Assembly: GCA_964636985.1 (NCBI GenBank) | Contig: CAZWSX010000007.1 | Location: 1-64,000, forward strand | DNA: 64,000 bases | Direction of reading: 5' to 3' | DNA from: CAZWSX01 sp964636985 | Lineage (GTDB): Bacteria; Planctomycetota; Planctomycetia; Pirellulales; Pirellulaceae | In this document: piece by piece, positions 1 to 8,612 of the stretch | How the letters are laid out: each line of letters opens with the position of its first letter | Position numbering within the stretch: position 1 is the first letter of the stretch | Translations under genes and position numbers: made by a program | The notes under the pieces: generated by a model | Database searches by the model: none | What the model was told of the DNA's origin: nothing | Seen by the model: the letters and a program-made list of their open reading frames with translations, nothing else

Positions 1-2
1 CG

Positions 3-2033
3 CTTAGTCCCGAACCTTTTCGCATTGTTGAGAGCCAGCAACAAGGCGACGTTCGCCCCTCTCTTGCACCAGATTTGGCAATCTGCCGCGACTGTCAGAG
101 CGAATTATTTGATCCGACCAATCGCCGATATCGGTACCCGTTCATCAGTTGCGCTCAATGCGGACCTCGCTACAGCATTTCTAATGGAATTCCGTTCGAT
201 CGTGAGCGGACCTCGATGCAAGCCTTTCCGCTCTGTCGGGCTTGTGAGAAAGAGTATCGTGATCCGGAGGATCGACGATTTCATGCGCAGACGATTGCTT
301 GCCCTGAATGCGGCCCGCAAGTGACGCTGCTGGACTCGGTAGGAAAGATTCTAGCCCGGCGCGACGAAGGGATTCGAGAGGCCGTTGCTGCAATGCGGCA
401 GGGGGCGATTCTCGCCGTCAAAGGCATCGGTGGTTTTCACTTGATGGTCGACGCCTCGCAGGTGAAATCTGTCGAGTGTCTTCGATTACGAAAAGGTCGA
501 GAAGCCAAGCCGCTCGCCGTGATGTTTCCAGCCATCGAAGCGATCGAACAGGAATGTGAAGTCTCTGCGAGTGAACGCGAACAGATTGAGTCGGCCGAGG
601 CGCCGATTGTTCTGCTCCGAAGGCGAGCAGCTGAGACGGAGTGGATCGCGCCGAATGTCGCACCCGGGAATCCACTACTTGGTTGTTTTATGCCTTACGC
701 GCCGTTGCACTTATTACTCTTGGCCGAATTGGGCCGACCCGTGGTCGCCACAAGCGGCAATCGTAGCGAAGAGGTCTTGTGCGTTGACAATGACGAAGCC
801 CTGCGGCGTTTGCAGGGGATTGCCGACCAATTCCTGATGCATGATCGGGAGATCGTCCGTCATGTCGATGATTCTGTGGTTCGTGTCGTCTTGGATCGAG
901 AATTGGTTCTGCGGGCGGGACGAGGATACGCACCCTGGCGGATGAAGCTTCCTGAGGCAATTTCGCCCGTTCTGGCCGTTGGGGCTCACCAAAAAAACGC
1001 GATCGCTTTGGGAGTGGCATCCCTCGCCTATGTACAGCCGCACCTTGGAGATTTGTCGACAGCAGAAACGATCGTAGCGTTTCAGCGTGATGCAAAGGAG
1101 TTGCCTCGTGCGATGGGACTTGATCGGGTGTCGGTAGCTTGCGATTGCCATCCCGACTATGTATCCACTCGCTTTGCGGAGAAGTCTGGCCAACGTGTTA
1201 CCCATGTTCAACATCATCACGCCCATGTACTGGCGTGTTGCGTGGAGAACGAGATCGAGGGCCCCGTCTTGGGTGTCGCGTGGGATGGCTCAGGGTGGGG
1301 AGAGGATGGGACCATTTGGGGCGGTGAGTTCCTGTGTGCCGACGAAAACGGCCACGAAAGGATCGCTCATCTCCGAAGGTTTCCGCTCCCTGGAGGGGAG
1401 CAGGCCGTTCGCGAACCTCGCCGCTCGGCCGTGGGCCTGCTCTTTGCAGCCTATGGTGAAGAGTTCAACGAGCGATTGCCATTTCAACTTGCTAGCGCTT
1501 TTACCAGTACGGAATTGACCGCGCTGCGAGCCATGCTCAGGCAACAATTCCAGTCGCCAATGACTTCTAGTGTCGGGCGATTGTTCGATGCCGTTGCAGC
1601 CCTGCTTGGACTTCGACTGAAGAACAGTTTTGAAGGCCAAGCGGCCATGGATTTAGAATGTGCCAGCAACGGCGATGAAGTGGCTCGCGGCTACAGCATG
1701 CCGCTGAACCGTGAGGGAATCGTTGATTGGCAGCCGCTCCTGGAAGAGTTACTCGCAGACATCGCCGCTGGATCGCCAGTTGGCCAGATGGCAGCCAAGT
1801 TTCACCAAGCCTTGGCGGATTGCGCTGTGCAGGTCGCAAAGCATGCCCGACGGCAGCGAGTTATATTGACGGGCGGTTGCTTTCAAAATGGGTTGCTCCT
1901 GACCAAGTGTGTGACCAGCCTTAGGAACGCGGGGTTCGAACCCTACTGGCATCGCCGCGTGCCGCCCAACGACGGCGGCATTGCTGTTGGGCAACTCGCC
2001 GCTGCAGCCTACGCAATGAGGAAACGGGACTAA
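3..2033 (+). CDS. hypF: Carbamoyltransferase HypF, 5' end cut off by the window
   Basis: HypF converts carbamoyl phosphate to the carbamoyl adenylate that feeds the CN ligand synthesis of [NiFe] hydrogenases. The frame is open to base 3 and reads into typical HypF sequence, so the gene starts outside the window; about 75-80 residues, most of the N-terminal acylphosphatase domain, are missing. A TTG at 75 is an internal codon, not a start. Visible are two tandem zinc fingers of the C-x2-C-x18-C-x2-C type (from CRDC and CRAC), the YrdC-like domain (KGREAKPLAVMF) and the Kae1-like domain with the metal-binding HHHAH motif near 1210-1230. It stops 3 bp before hypC, so it is the first visible gene of the hypFCDE operon. 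The identification is very secure. Confidence 0.96.
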   Translation, partial: LSPEPFRIVESQQQGDVRPSLAPDLAICRDCQSELFDPTNRRYRYPFISCAQCGPRYSISNGIPFDRERTSMQAFPLCRACEKEYRDPEDRRFHAQTIACPECGPQVTLLDSVGKILARRDEGIREAVAAMRQGAILAVKGIGGFHLMVDASQVKSVECLRLRKGREAKPLAVMFPAIEAIEQECEVSASEREQIESAEAPIVLLRRRAAETEWIAPNVAPGNPLLGCFMPYAPLHLLLLAELGRPVVATSGNRSEEVLCVDNDEALRRLQGIADQFLMHDREIVRHVDDSVVRVVLDRELVLRAGRGYAPWRMKLPEAISPVLAVGAHQKNAIALGVASLAYVQPHLGDLSTAETIVAFQRDAKELPRAMGLDRVSVACDCHPDYVSTRFAEKSGQRVTHVQHHHAHVLACCVENEIEGPVLGVAWDGSGWGEDGTIWGGEFLCADENGHERIAHLRRFPLPGGEQAVREPRRSAVGLLFAAYGEEFNERLPFQLASAFTSTELTALRAMLRQQFQSPMTSSVGRLFDAVAALLGLRLKNSFEGQAAMDLECASNGDEVARGYSMPLNREGIVDWQPLLEELLADIAAGSPVGQMAAKFHQALADCAVQVAKHARRQRVILTGGCFQNGLLLTKCVTSLRNAGFEPYWHRRVPPNDGGIAVGQLAAAAYAMRKRD

Positions 2034-2036
2034 ACC

Positions 2037-2270
2037 ATGTGCCTGGCAGTGCCCGGAAAAGTCGAGAGCATATTGTCCGCCGGCGATTTCGACGCCCGCG
2101 CGAAAGTTTCGTTCGGCGGGATTCAAAAAGAGGCCTGCATTGCGTTTGTCCCCGAGGTGAAACCAGGCGACTACGTGCTTGTTCATGCCGGGTTTGCTCT
2201 CTCGATCGTCGACGAGGAAGAGGCAAACCGGTTACTTGCTTCGCTTGGCGATTTAACGTCGGAAATCTAA
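2037..2270 (+). CDS. hypC: Hydrogenase maturation chaperone HypC
   Basis: HypC is a 77-residue chaperone that, with HypD, carries the Fe(CN)2CO unit and delivers it to the hydrogenase large-subunit precursor. The protein starts with the diagnostic MCLAVP, whose Cys2 is the functional residue. Length is normal for the family. The gene lies 3 bp after hypF and 11 bp before hypD, in the same operon. The likely client is the HoxH encoded on the opposite strand at 5932-7359. Confidence 0.96.
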   Translation: MCLAVPGKVESILSAGDFDARAKVSFGGIQKEACIAFVPEVKPGDYVLVHAGFALSIVDEEEANRLLASLGDLTSEI

Positions 2271-2281
2271 GGTGTCTCCGG

Positions 2282-3397
2282 ATGAAGCACATCGACGAGT
2301 ACCGCGATCCCGCGTTGATCCGTCGTTTGGTCGGCTCCATCGAAGCGACGGCCTCGCGGCCTTGGACCATCATGGAAGTATGCGGTGGGCAAACGCATGC
2401 CATCTTGCGATTCGGACTCGATCAGCTTCTTCCTTCCAATATTTCGCTGATTCATGGTCCAGGCTGCCCTGTGTGCGTGACTCCGGTCGAGTTAATCGAC
2501 CATGCGATTGCGATTTCGCAATGCGACGGCCTTACGCTCTGCTCGTTCGGTGACATGCTCCGAGTTCCCGGCAGCGGTTGCGATTTGATGTCGGCAAAAG
2601 CAGCTGGGGCCGACGTAAAGATCGTATACTCGCCGCTCGACGCCGTCGCACTTGCGGAGGCTCACCCGGAACGTGAATTCGTCTTCTTTGCGGTCGGGTT
2701 TGAAACGACGGCTCCGACGACTGCGATGGCTGTCTATCAGGCGAGACAAAAGAAGCTGCGGAACTTTTTGGTTCTCGTTTCGCACGTTCTGGTTCCGCCA
2801 GCCATGGCCGCCATACTTTCATCACCAGACAACCAGGTGCAAGGCTTTTTGGCGGCGGGGCACGTCTGCATGGTGATGGGCTGGCAAGAGTATTTGCCGA
2901 TCACCGAAAAATTTCGCGTTCCAATCATCGTTACAGGCTTTGAGCCAGTCGATCTGTTGAATGGAGTTCTCTCGTGCATTCGTCAATTAGAGGCCGGTCG
3001 AAGCGACGTTGAAAACCAGTACACCCGCGCTGTTCGCCCTGACGGAAATCGCGTGGCGAGGGAATTGGTTGAGGAAGTCTACGAAGTCGTCGGCCAATCG
3101 TGGCGAGGATTAGGAGCGATTCCAAACAGTGGTTTTGCGCTCCGGCCGGCCTTCGCCGACTTCGACGCGGCCCAAAAATATCCCATCCGAACAACGATTT
3201 CGGTGCCGACCGCCGTATGTTTAGCTGGGGAAATACTCACGGGCCGTCGTCGGCCCTGCGACTGCCCGGCGTTTGGCCTTCAATGCACGCCTGACACGCC
3301 ACTTGGAGCACCCATGGTCTCCTCCGAAGGTGCGTGCGCCGCATATTATCGTTACCGGCCCAGTCATTCCACTTCGCAAGGAGACGCGTGTGACTGA
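2282..3397 (+). CDS. hypD: Hydrogenase maturation factor HypD
   Basis: HypD is the iron-sulfur scaffold on which the Fe(CN)2CO group is assembled together with HypC. The 371-residue product has the family motifs EVCGGQTHAI, GPGCPVCVTP, FAVGFETTAPT and GFEPVDLL, and a C-terminal cysteine cluster (CDCPAF...C) for the [4Fe-4S] centre. The frame is open back into hypC, but the ATG at 2282 gives the normal family length and begins with a HypD-like MKHIDEYRD. The gene overlaps hypE by 8 bp, which suggests translational coupling. Confidence 0.95.
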   Translation: MKHIDEYRDPALIRRLVGSIEATASRPWTIMEVCGGQTHAILRFGLDQLLPSNISLIHGPGCPVCVTPVELIDHAIAISQCDGLTLCSFGDMLRVPGSGCDLMSAKAAGADVKIVYSPLDAVALAEAHPEREFVFFAVGFETTAPTTAMAVYQARQKKLRNFLVLVSHVLVPPAMAAILSSPDNQVQGFLAAGHVCMVMGWQEYLPITEKFRVPIIVTGFEPVDLLNGVLSCIRQLEAGRSDVENQYTRAVRPDGNRVARELVEEVYEVVGQSWRGLGAIPNSGFALRPAFADFDAAQKYPIRTTISVPTAVCLAGEILTGRRRPCDCPAFGLQCTPDTPLGAPMVSSEGACAAYYRYRPSHSTSQGDACD

Positions 3398-4442
3398 GTT
3401 CTCTTGGAACGCCTCGTGTCCGGCGCCACGAAACGACGCCGTGCGCATTTCTCTTGCGCATGGTGGCGGCGGCCGTAGGACGCAACAACTCCTCGAAGAG
3501 ATCTTTCGCCCCGCCTTTGGAAATCCGCTGCTCGATGCACAGCACGACGGAGCGGTGTTCTCGCCTCAGGCCAGGCGAATCGCCGTCACGACCGACGCCT
3601 ACGTGGTGCAGCCGCTCTTCTTTCCTGGAGGAAATATTGGCTCCCTGGCAATCCATGGAACCGTGAACGACCTGGCGATGTGCGGTGCGATTCCCCGTTA
3701 CCTCACCGCGAGCTTCATCCTGGAAGAGGGGTTGCCGATCGAGACCCTTCGCCAAGTTGTGGACACGATGCGTCAAGCGGCCGCGGCATCAGGCGTCAAG
3801 ATCGTCGCGGGCGATACTAAAGTAGTCGAACGCGGCAAAGCTGATGGCATGTATCTAAGCATGACGGGGGTGGGGGAGGTCAATCACGATCTGGTCATTC
3901 AGCCTTCCAGCGTTCGAATAGGAGATTCGATCCTGCTCAGTGGCGATCTTGGAAGACATGGCATCGCCGTGCAGGCCTCGCGGGCAGGACTCGAGTTCCA
4001 GGGGGCTTTGCCCAGTGACTGCGCACCGTTGATCGAGCCGGTCGCCGCACTGATTGACGCGGGAATCGACGTCCATTGCTTGCGAGATTTGACACGAGGA
4101 GGGCTAGCCGCGGCTCTTGTGGAGATTGCCTCAAAGGCGGGCTTCACGGCCGAAGTCAATGAGGCCCTCATTCCGCTCGAGGAGAGCGTTCGGGGAGCTT
4201 GCGAGTTGTTTGGACTCGACCCGCTCTTGGTCGCTTGTGAAGGTCGATTTGTTGCCTACGTCCCCAGCGAGCAAGCGGAGCAAGCAGAGGCAATTCTGAG
4301 AAAGTTCCCGGTGTCGGCGGATGCCCGGCGGATCGGCCATGTTACGGCTCGAAATGTCAGTCCAGTCATCATGGTAACGGCGCTCGGCTCGCGCCGCGTA
4401 ATCGACTTGCCTAGTGGTGAGCAGCTTCCTCGCATTTGTTAA
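3390..4442 (+). CDS. hypE: Hydrogenase maturation protein HypE
   Basis: HypE dehydrates its carbamoylated C-terminal cysteine to a thiocyanate, the donor of the CN ligands. The product has the PurM/AIRS-like ATP-binding fold with SLAHGGGGR near the N-terminus and ends in the required PRIC-COOH, so the acceptor cysteine is present. The frame is open further upstream, but I place the start at GTG 3390 because AAGGAG (3378-3383) sits 6 nt ahead and the 350-residue product fits the family. It overlaps hypD by 8 bp. Its last 32 bp overlap, tail to tail, the end of hypB on the other strand. Confidence 0.94.
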   Translation: MTEFSWNASCPAPRNDAVRISLAHGGGGRRTQQLLEEIFRPAFGNPLLDAQHDGAVFSPQARRIAVTTDAYVVQPLFFPGGNIGSLAIHGTVNDLAMCGAIPRYLTASFILEEGLPIETLRQVVDTMRQAAAASGVKIVAGDTKVVERGKADGMYLSMTGVGEVNHDLVIQPSSVRIGDSILLSGDLGRHGIAVQASRAGLEFQGALPSDCAPLIEPVAALIDAGIDVHCLRDLTRGGLAAALVEIASKAGFTAEVNEALIPLEESVRGACELFGLDPLLVACEGRFVAYVPSEQAEQAEAILRKFPVSADARRIGHVTARNVSPVIMVTALGSRRVIDLPSGEQLPRIC

Positions 4443-5121
4443 CTGCGCGTTGATCGAGAATCGAGTCTAGCCAGGCGTACCAGGTCGACATCCCTTCTCC
4501 CCGACGGGCGGAGACTTCCACAATGGTTGCTTGGGGAGCAACTTGGCGAATATTGAGCAGAGCTTTTTCGCGATCGAAGCCGGCTGCTTCGGCAAGATCG
4601 ATTTTATTGATGACGACCAGCTGCGCAGTCTTGAAGGCTTTGGGGTACTTGAGCGGCTTATCTTCGCCTTCCGTTGTTGAAAGAATTGCGACTCGCGCGT
4701 CCTCGCCTAAGTCGAAGGATGCCGGGCAGACGAGGTTTCCGACGTTCTCAATCACCAGTAAATCAAGTCCCTGCAATTCGATTTCACGGCACGCTACGGC
4801 GACCATTTCCGCTTCCAAGTGGCAAACGGTTCCTGTCGTGATGGCCACGATGGGATGTCCTCTCCCTTCCATGCGCTGGGCATCGTTTTCCGTTTGCAAG
4901 TCACCAACGAGAATCCCGAGCTTGCGGCGCTGTCCGTACTCATCGAGCGTTCGCTCGAGCAAGCTGGTTTTCCCAGAACCAGGTGACGAAAGGATGTTGA
5001 TCGCTTTCAGTCCGCACTCATGAAAATGATCGCGATTGAGCTGCGCCTGCTGGCTGTTCTTGGCAAGCAAACTCTTTTGGATCACCACCGTCCGGTGGGT
5101 CTCGCACGAAGTGTTAGACAT
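4411..5121 (-). CDS. hypB: Hydrogenase nickel-insertion GTPase HypB
   Basis: HypB is the SIMIBI GTPase that, with HypA, loads nickel into HoxH. The 236-residue protein has the P-loop GSPGSGKTS, the metal-site CH pair in GTVCHLEAE, the second Cys in GNLVCPASFD and the guanine motif NKID. It lacks the long His-rich nickel-storage stretch found near the N-terminus of some HypB proteins; only a short HH lies at the C-terminus. It is the last gene of the ppsA-hox operon, overlaps hypA by 8 bp and overlaps the end of hypE by 32 bp. Confidence 0.95.
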   Translation of the reverse strand: MSNTSCETHRTVVIQKSLLAKNSQQAQLNRDHFHECGLKAINILSSPGSGKTSLLERTLDEYGQRRKLGILVGDLQTENDAQRMEGRGHPIVAITTGTVCHLEAEMVAVACREIELQGLDLLVIENVGNLVCPASFDLGEDARVAILSTTEGEDKPLKYPKAFKTAQLVVINKIDLAEAAGFDREKALLNIRQVAPQATIVEVSARRGEGMSTWYAWLDSILDQRAVNKCEEAAHH

Positions 5122-5464
5122 TGGTCGATACTTCCATGGAATGGAGCGTGAGGTCGTTGCCGCTGCGAATATCGCTACTGGGGGTTCCGCAGTTGGGGCA
5201 AAGGTAGATTACTTCGGATGGCTTAAATTCCCGGTCACACTGGAGGCAAAACGCCACCACGGGGATTGATTCAAGCTCGAGGAGGGCGCCCTCGGCCATC
5301 GTCCCCTGGGCAGCCAAGGGAAACGCAAACGACAGCGCTTCCGGGACGACACCCGACATCTCGCCAACCTGAAGTCGAATGCGATGGATCGCCGTCGCGC
5401 CTTGCCCTTGGGCCGAACGCACGGCGATTTCCAGCATCTCCTGCAGGAGCGAGAGTTCATGCAT
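5114..5464 (-). CDS. hypA: Hydrogenase nickel metallochaperone HypA
   Basis: HypA binds nickel and passes it, with HypB, to the large subunit. The 116-residue product begins MHELS, where His2 is the nickel ligand, and carries a four-cysteine zinc site (CLQC and CPNC). Length is typical. It overlaps the preceding protease gene by 8 bp and hypB by 8 bp, so the order protease-hypA-hypB is tightly coupled. Confidence 0.95.
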   Translation of the reverse strand: MHELSLLQEMLEIAVRSAQGQGATAIHRIRLQVGEMSGVVPEALSFAFPLAAQGTMAEGALLELESIPVVAFCLQCDREFKPSEVIYLCPNCGTPSSDIRSGNDLTLHSMEVSTNV

Positions 5465-5927
5465 GGGCCGTCGGTCCTTGAACCCGTCCTAGAGCAACGA
5501 GATGAGGAAAGCACTCCTCGATTGCCAACACGACTTTCGTCGAAAGCTGTTGTCCTAATTCGAATTGCTCGGCGCCGATGCACAGGCACCAGGCACTCGG
5601 TATCGATCCGTAAATCGTTTGAGCGAACGTCAGAAGCACGGAAGGCGCAAGGATATGTGCCGAAACGCCCTCGTGTGCTCTCATTTCAACTTGCGTGATT
5701 TGCCAGTCACCGGCCGGCAAGTCGACACAGGCGTCGACAAAGATCACTTGCTCATATCGGTGAAGCACTTCGGCGTGTTCCGGTAACAGTTGGTGCGTCG
5801 CCAGCGTATCGAAGAGATCACGCATGTCGCCGTCGGCCAAGCGACGGAGGATCTCTTGTGCGAGACCGTCATCCCCTCGCAAGGGATTGCCGATACCGAC
5901 GATCAGAGGTTTGTTTTGGCGGGTCAT
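5457..5927 (-). CDS. hoxW: [NiFe]-hydrogenase maturation protease (HoxW/HyaD type)
   Basis: This endopeptidase removes the C-terminal extension of HoxH after nickel insertion. The product has the family start IVGIGNPLRGDDG and the second acidic motif FVDACVDL; the Asp/Glu residues of these motifs normally bind the large-subunit nickel. The frame is open upstream into hoxH, but ATG 5927 lies 4 bp after the hoxH stop and gives 156 residues, the usual size. It directly follows hoxH and overlaps hypA. The hoxW name is assigned by context because HoxH is the only large subunit visible. Confidence 0.9.
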   Translation of the reverse strand: MTRQNKPLIVGIGNPLRGDDGLAQEILRRLADGDMRDLFDTLATHQLLPEHAEVLHRYEQVIFVDACVDLPAGDWQITQVEMRAHEGVSAHILAPSVLLTFAQTIYGSIPSAWCLCIGAEQFELGQQLSTKVVLAIEECFPHLVALGRVQGPTAHA

Positions 5928-5931
5928 GTTG

Positions 5932-7359
5932 TTAATTTCGGCAACGCTCGTTAACAAGAGTTCCCCGAGCGTCAAACAACTGCAATCGAAGCGGCATCTT
6001 GCCGAGTGCATGTGTGGAACAACTTAAGCACGGGTCGAACGCGCGAACGCCCGCTTCCACGCGGTTCAGCACTCCTTCCGGGATGCTCTTGCCTCGAATG
6101 AATTCCTTGGCGATTTGAGTGACCGTGCGGTTCATTGCCAGGTTGTTCTGTCCGGTGGCGATCAATAGGTTCACTTGCTGCATCAAGCCGGTTTTGTCCA
6201 CTTTGTAGTGGTGGAAAAGTGTGCCTCGCGGCGCTTCGGAACAACCGACTCCCTCCAAGTTGTTGATCCCTGCTTCCGCCTTTATCCGATCCGATTGGAG
6301 GTCGGGATCGTCGAGCATTCGCTCGATCTGTTCAAGTCCGGCGATAATCTCGATCAGGCGGGCTTCGTGATAGAAAAAGGAGCTCAAGACGGAGGCCCCG
6401 TTTGCTCTCTGCCGGAATACCGTAAGCTCGTGGTCAGCCTCGGGCGTGCCCATTCGGTCGCACGCGTTCAGCCTCGCAAGAGGACCAACTCGATACATTC
6501 CCTTTTCATAGCCGAGCGCGCGGTAGTAGGGAGACTTCAAATACGAGTCGGGTTCCACGGCTTCCGCTAGGACCTCTTCAAATTGTGAGGGCTCCCAGTC
6601 GTCGCCAACGCGTTGACGGTTCTCATCGACAAACCGCAACCGCCCGTCGTAGGTTTCCCATGCACCATCCGTTCCCACAAGTCCCAGGAAGAGAGATGGG
6701 AAGTTTCCAAATGACCCGGCTTCCCTTGCATACTTTTCGACCAGGTCGCGAAATCTGGTAAGCGCATCGCGCGTTACAGCAAGCGATTCGGGAATGCGTT
6801 CGCGGATCGCCATGATGTCGGCGGGCTTCAAGGCCGCCAGAACGCCGCCAGGAACACACCAGGCGGGATGGATTTTCTTTCCTCCCAGTCGTTCGATGAT
6901 GTCCTGACCCAATTGCCGCAGGCGAATTCCGCCGCGCGCTAGGGCTGCATCGACGCTTGCAAGGCCCAATATGTGACGTTGCTCGGGGTCGCTGTCGAAG
7001 CCTAGCAACAAATCGGGCGCGCTAAGGTGAAAGAAACTGAGCGCGTGCGATTGGATGATCTGGGCCAGGTTCATCAGCCGGCGTAGCTTCGCTGCGGCGA
7101 CAGGAACCTGAACGCCCAAGATCGCGTCACCTGCCTTAGCGGATGCGATGAGGTGGCTTACCGGACAAATGCCACAGATTCGAGCAGTAAGCGAAGGCAT
7201 CTCCCACAAGGGGCGACCTTCCATGAGGCGTTCGAATCCGCGGAACTCAGCCACGTGAAAGCGGGCATACTCAACTTCTCCCGCATCGTTGAGGTGGATG
7301 GTGATCTTGGCGTGCCCTTCGATGCGGGTCACCGGATCGATGATGATGCGCTGGGCCAT
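5932..7359 (-). CDS. hoxH: NAD-linked [NiFe]-hydrogenase large subunit HoxH
   Basis: HoxH is the catalytic subunit of the bidirectional, NAD(P)-dependent hydrogenase (group 3d) and carries the Ni-Fe(CN)2CO site. The 475-residue protein starts with the usual DPVTRIEGHAKI, has the L1 ligand motif RICGICPVSH and the L2 motif DPCLSCSTH. Fifteen-plus residues follow the last His, forming the extension that the maturation protease must remove. The group is set by context: hoxE, F, U and Y lie immediately upstream in the same operon. The enzyme is expected in the cytoplasm, where it can dispose of NADH as H2 or use H2 as electron donor. Confidence 0.96.
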   Translation of the reverse strand: MAQRIIIDPVTRIEGHAKITIHLNDAGEVEYARFHVAEFRGFERLMEGRPLWEMPSLTARICGICPVSHLIASAKAGDAILGVQVPVAAAKLRRLMNLAQIIQSHALSFFHLSAPDLLLGFDSDPEQRHILGLASVDAALARGGIRLRQLGQDIIERLGGKKIHPAWCVPGGVLAALKPADIMAIRERIPESLAVTRDALTRFRDLVEKYAREAGSFGNFPSLFLGLVGTDGAWETYDGRLRFVDENRQRVGDDWEPSQFEEVLAEAVEPDSYLKSPYYRALGYEKGMYRVGPLARLNACDRMGTPEADHELTVFRQRANGASVLSSFFYHEARLIEIIAGLEQIERMLDDPDLQSDRIKAEAGINNLEGVGCSEAPRGTLFHHYKVDKTGLMQQVNLLIATGQNNLAMNRTVTQIAKEFIRGKSIPEGVLNRVEAGVRAFDPCLSCSTHALGKMPLRLQLFDARGTLVNERCRN

Positions 7360-7362
7360 GGT

Positions 7363-7905
7363 CTATCCGAATTGAATATCGGCTCCCTCCAGTTGGGGTG
7401 CGCGACCGTCACGAAGTGCCTCCAGGACTTTGCGAATTCGATCAGCGGGTGGAGGACAACCTGGCAAGAATGCGTCGACGTGAATGGCCTGGTGCAAAGG
7501 CAAAACGCGATCTATCAACACGGGCAAAACGCCAGGATCGCTTGGAATCTGGGGGCGTGTATCGGCGAGCTGCACATAACTCCTATCGAGCACTTGGGAT
7601 GCGGGGCCAAAGTTGTTTCGGATAGCCGTCACGTTGCCTGTGACGGCGCAGTCGCCGAAGGAAATCACGAGTTTTGTTTGTGCCCGCACCGTTCTCGCAA
7701 TCTCAAGATGTTCCTCGTTCGCAATGGCGCCTTCCACCAGGACTGCATCGACGTTCTCGGGATAGATCTTTTGATCCACAATCGGGGAATAGACGATGTG
7801 TGCGAATTTGTTCAGTTCGAGCAGCCACTCGTCCAGGTCGAGGAACGACATGTGGCAGCCGGAGCAGCCACCCAACCAGATGGTGGCGAGCCTTAGACGT
7901 TCCAC
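7363..7905 (-). CDS. hoxY: NAD-linked [NiFe]-hydrogenase small subunit HoxY
   Basis: HoxY passes electrons between HoxH and the diaphorase through one proximal [4Fe-4S] cluster. The product shows the cluster motifs GGCSGCHMSF, GDCAVTGN and LPGCPPPAD. I choose GTG 7905, which gives 180 residues as in known HoxY proteins; a GGGAG sequence lies about 8 nt ahead of it. The open frame continues to 8160 but only with sequence that is the other-frame shadow of hoxU. The start lies inside the last codons of hoxU (13 bp overlap), which argues for coupled translation. It ends 3 bp before hoxH. Confidence 0.93.
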   Translation of the reverse strand: MERLRLATIWLGGCSGCHMSFLDLDEWLLELNKFAHIVYSPIVDQKIYPENVDAVLVEGAIANEEHLEIARTVRAQTKLVISFGDCAVTGNVTAIRNNFGPASQVLDRSYVQLADTRPQIPSDPGVLPVLIDRVLPLHQAIHVDAFLPGCPPPADRIRKVLEALRDGRAPQLEGADIQFG

Positions 7906-8609
7906 TGGTGTTTCTCCCGAGCCTGCATCAGCGACTCCAACTTGGCCCGATGATGATCCAAGTGTGCGACCGTGGTTCCTTGTTCGAAAATCGCGCCCGT
8001 GGGACATGCCATGAAGCATTTGCCGCAGGAGGTGCAGGTGGTCGCTTCGCCCCAGGGTTGGTCGAGGTCGGCAACAATTCGCAACTGGCTGCCGCGTCCC
8101 GCAACGTCCCAGGTGTGGGCTCCCTCCAACTCGTCGCAAGCGCGTACGCAGCGGGTACACAAGATGCAGCGATTGTGATCGATGCCAAAACGTTCATGAG
8201 ACAGATCGACCACTCGCGCCGGGTGTTGGTAGGTCAAGTCGACGTGGTCCATGCCAACTTGAACCGCCGCCGTCTGCAACTCGCAATGGTTATTCGCAAC
8301 GCAGACCGAACAAACGTGGTTCCCTTCCGCAAACAGCAATTCGACCACCATTCGCCGATATTCGCGAAGCCGCTCGGTGTCCGTTCGCACAACCATTCCT
8401 TCGGCAACCTTGGTCCAACAAGACGCCTGCAAGCGATGGCTGCCTTCCACTTCCACCAGGCACATGCGGCACCCACCGTGCGCCGAGATTCCTTCCACGT
8501 AACAGAGCGTAGGAATTTCGCGTCCAGCATGACGGGCGGCCTGAAGGATCGATTCCTCCGGGTGAGCACTGACCATCTTGCCGTCGATCGTAAGCGTGAC
8601 AACGGCCAT
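7893..8609 (-). CDS. hoxU: Hydrogenase diaphorase subunit HoxU
   Basis: HoxU relays electrons between HoxF and HoxY and resembles the N-terminal part of complex I subunit NuoG. The 238-residue product has a plant-ferredoxin-type [2Fe-2S] domain (LCYVEGISAHGGCRMC), the His-Cys3 cluster region (GNHVCSVC...C) and two [4Fe-4S] sites (CILCTRCVRAC, CTSCGKCFMAC). The gene lies 3 bp after hoxF and overlaps hoxY. Confidence 0.95.
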   Translation of the reverse strand: MAVVTLTIDGKMVSAHPEESILQAARHAGREIPTLCYVEGISAHGGCRMCLVEVEGSHRLQASCWTKVAEGMVVRTDTERLREYRRMVVELLFAEGNHVCSVCVANNHCELQTAAVQVGMDHVDLTYQHPARVVDLSHERFGIDHNRCILCTRCVRACDELEGAHTWDVAGRGSQLRIVADLDQPWGEATTCTSCGKCFMACPTGAIFEQGTTVAHLDHHRAKLESLMQAREKHQWNV

Positions 8610-8612
8610 CGA

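Noticed and set aside
75..2033. hypF read as a complete gene from TTG 75
   Set aside because: The frame continues to the window start with HypF-like sequence, so the gene is truncated by the window.
7153..7896. Long plus-strand open frame (247 codons) opposite hoxH/hoxY
   Set aside because: It is the antisense shadow of well-supported hydrogenase genes and shows no family motif.
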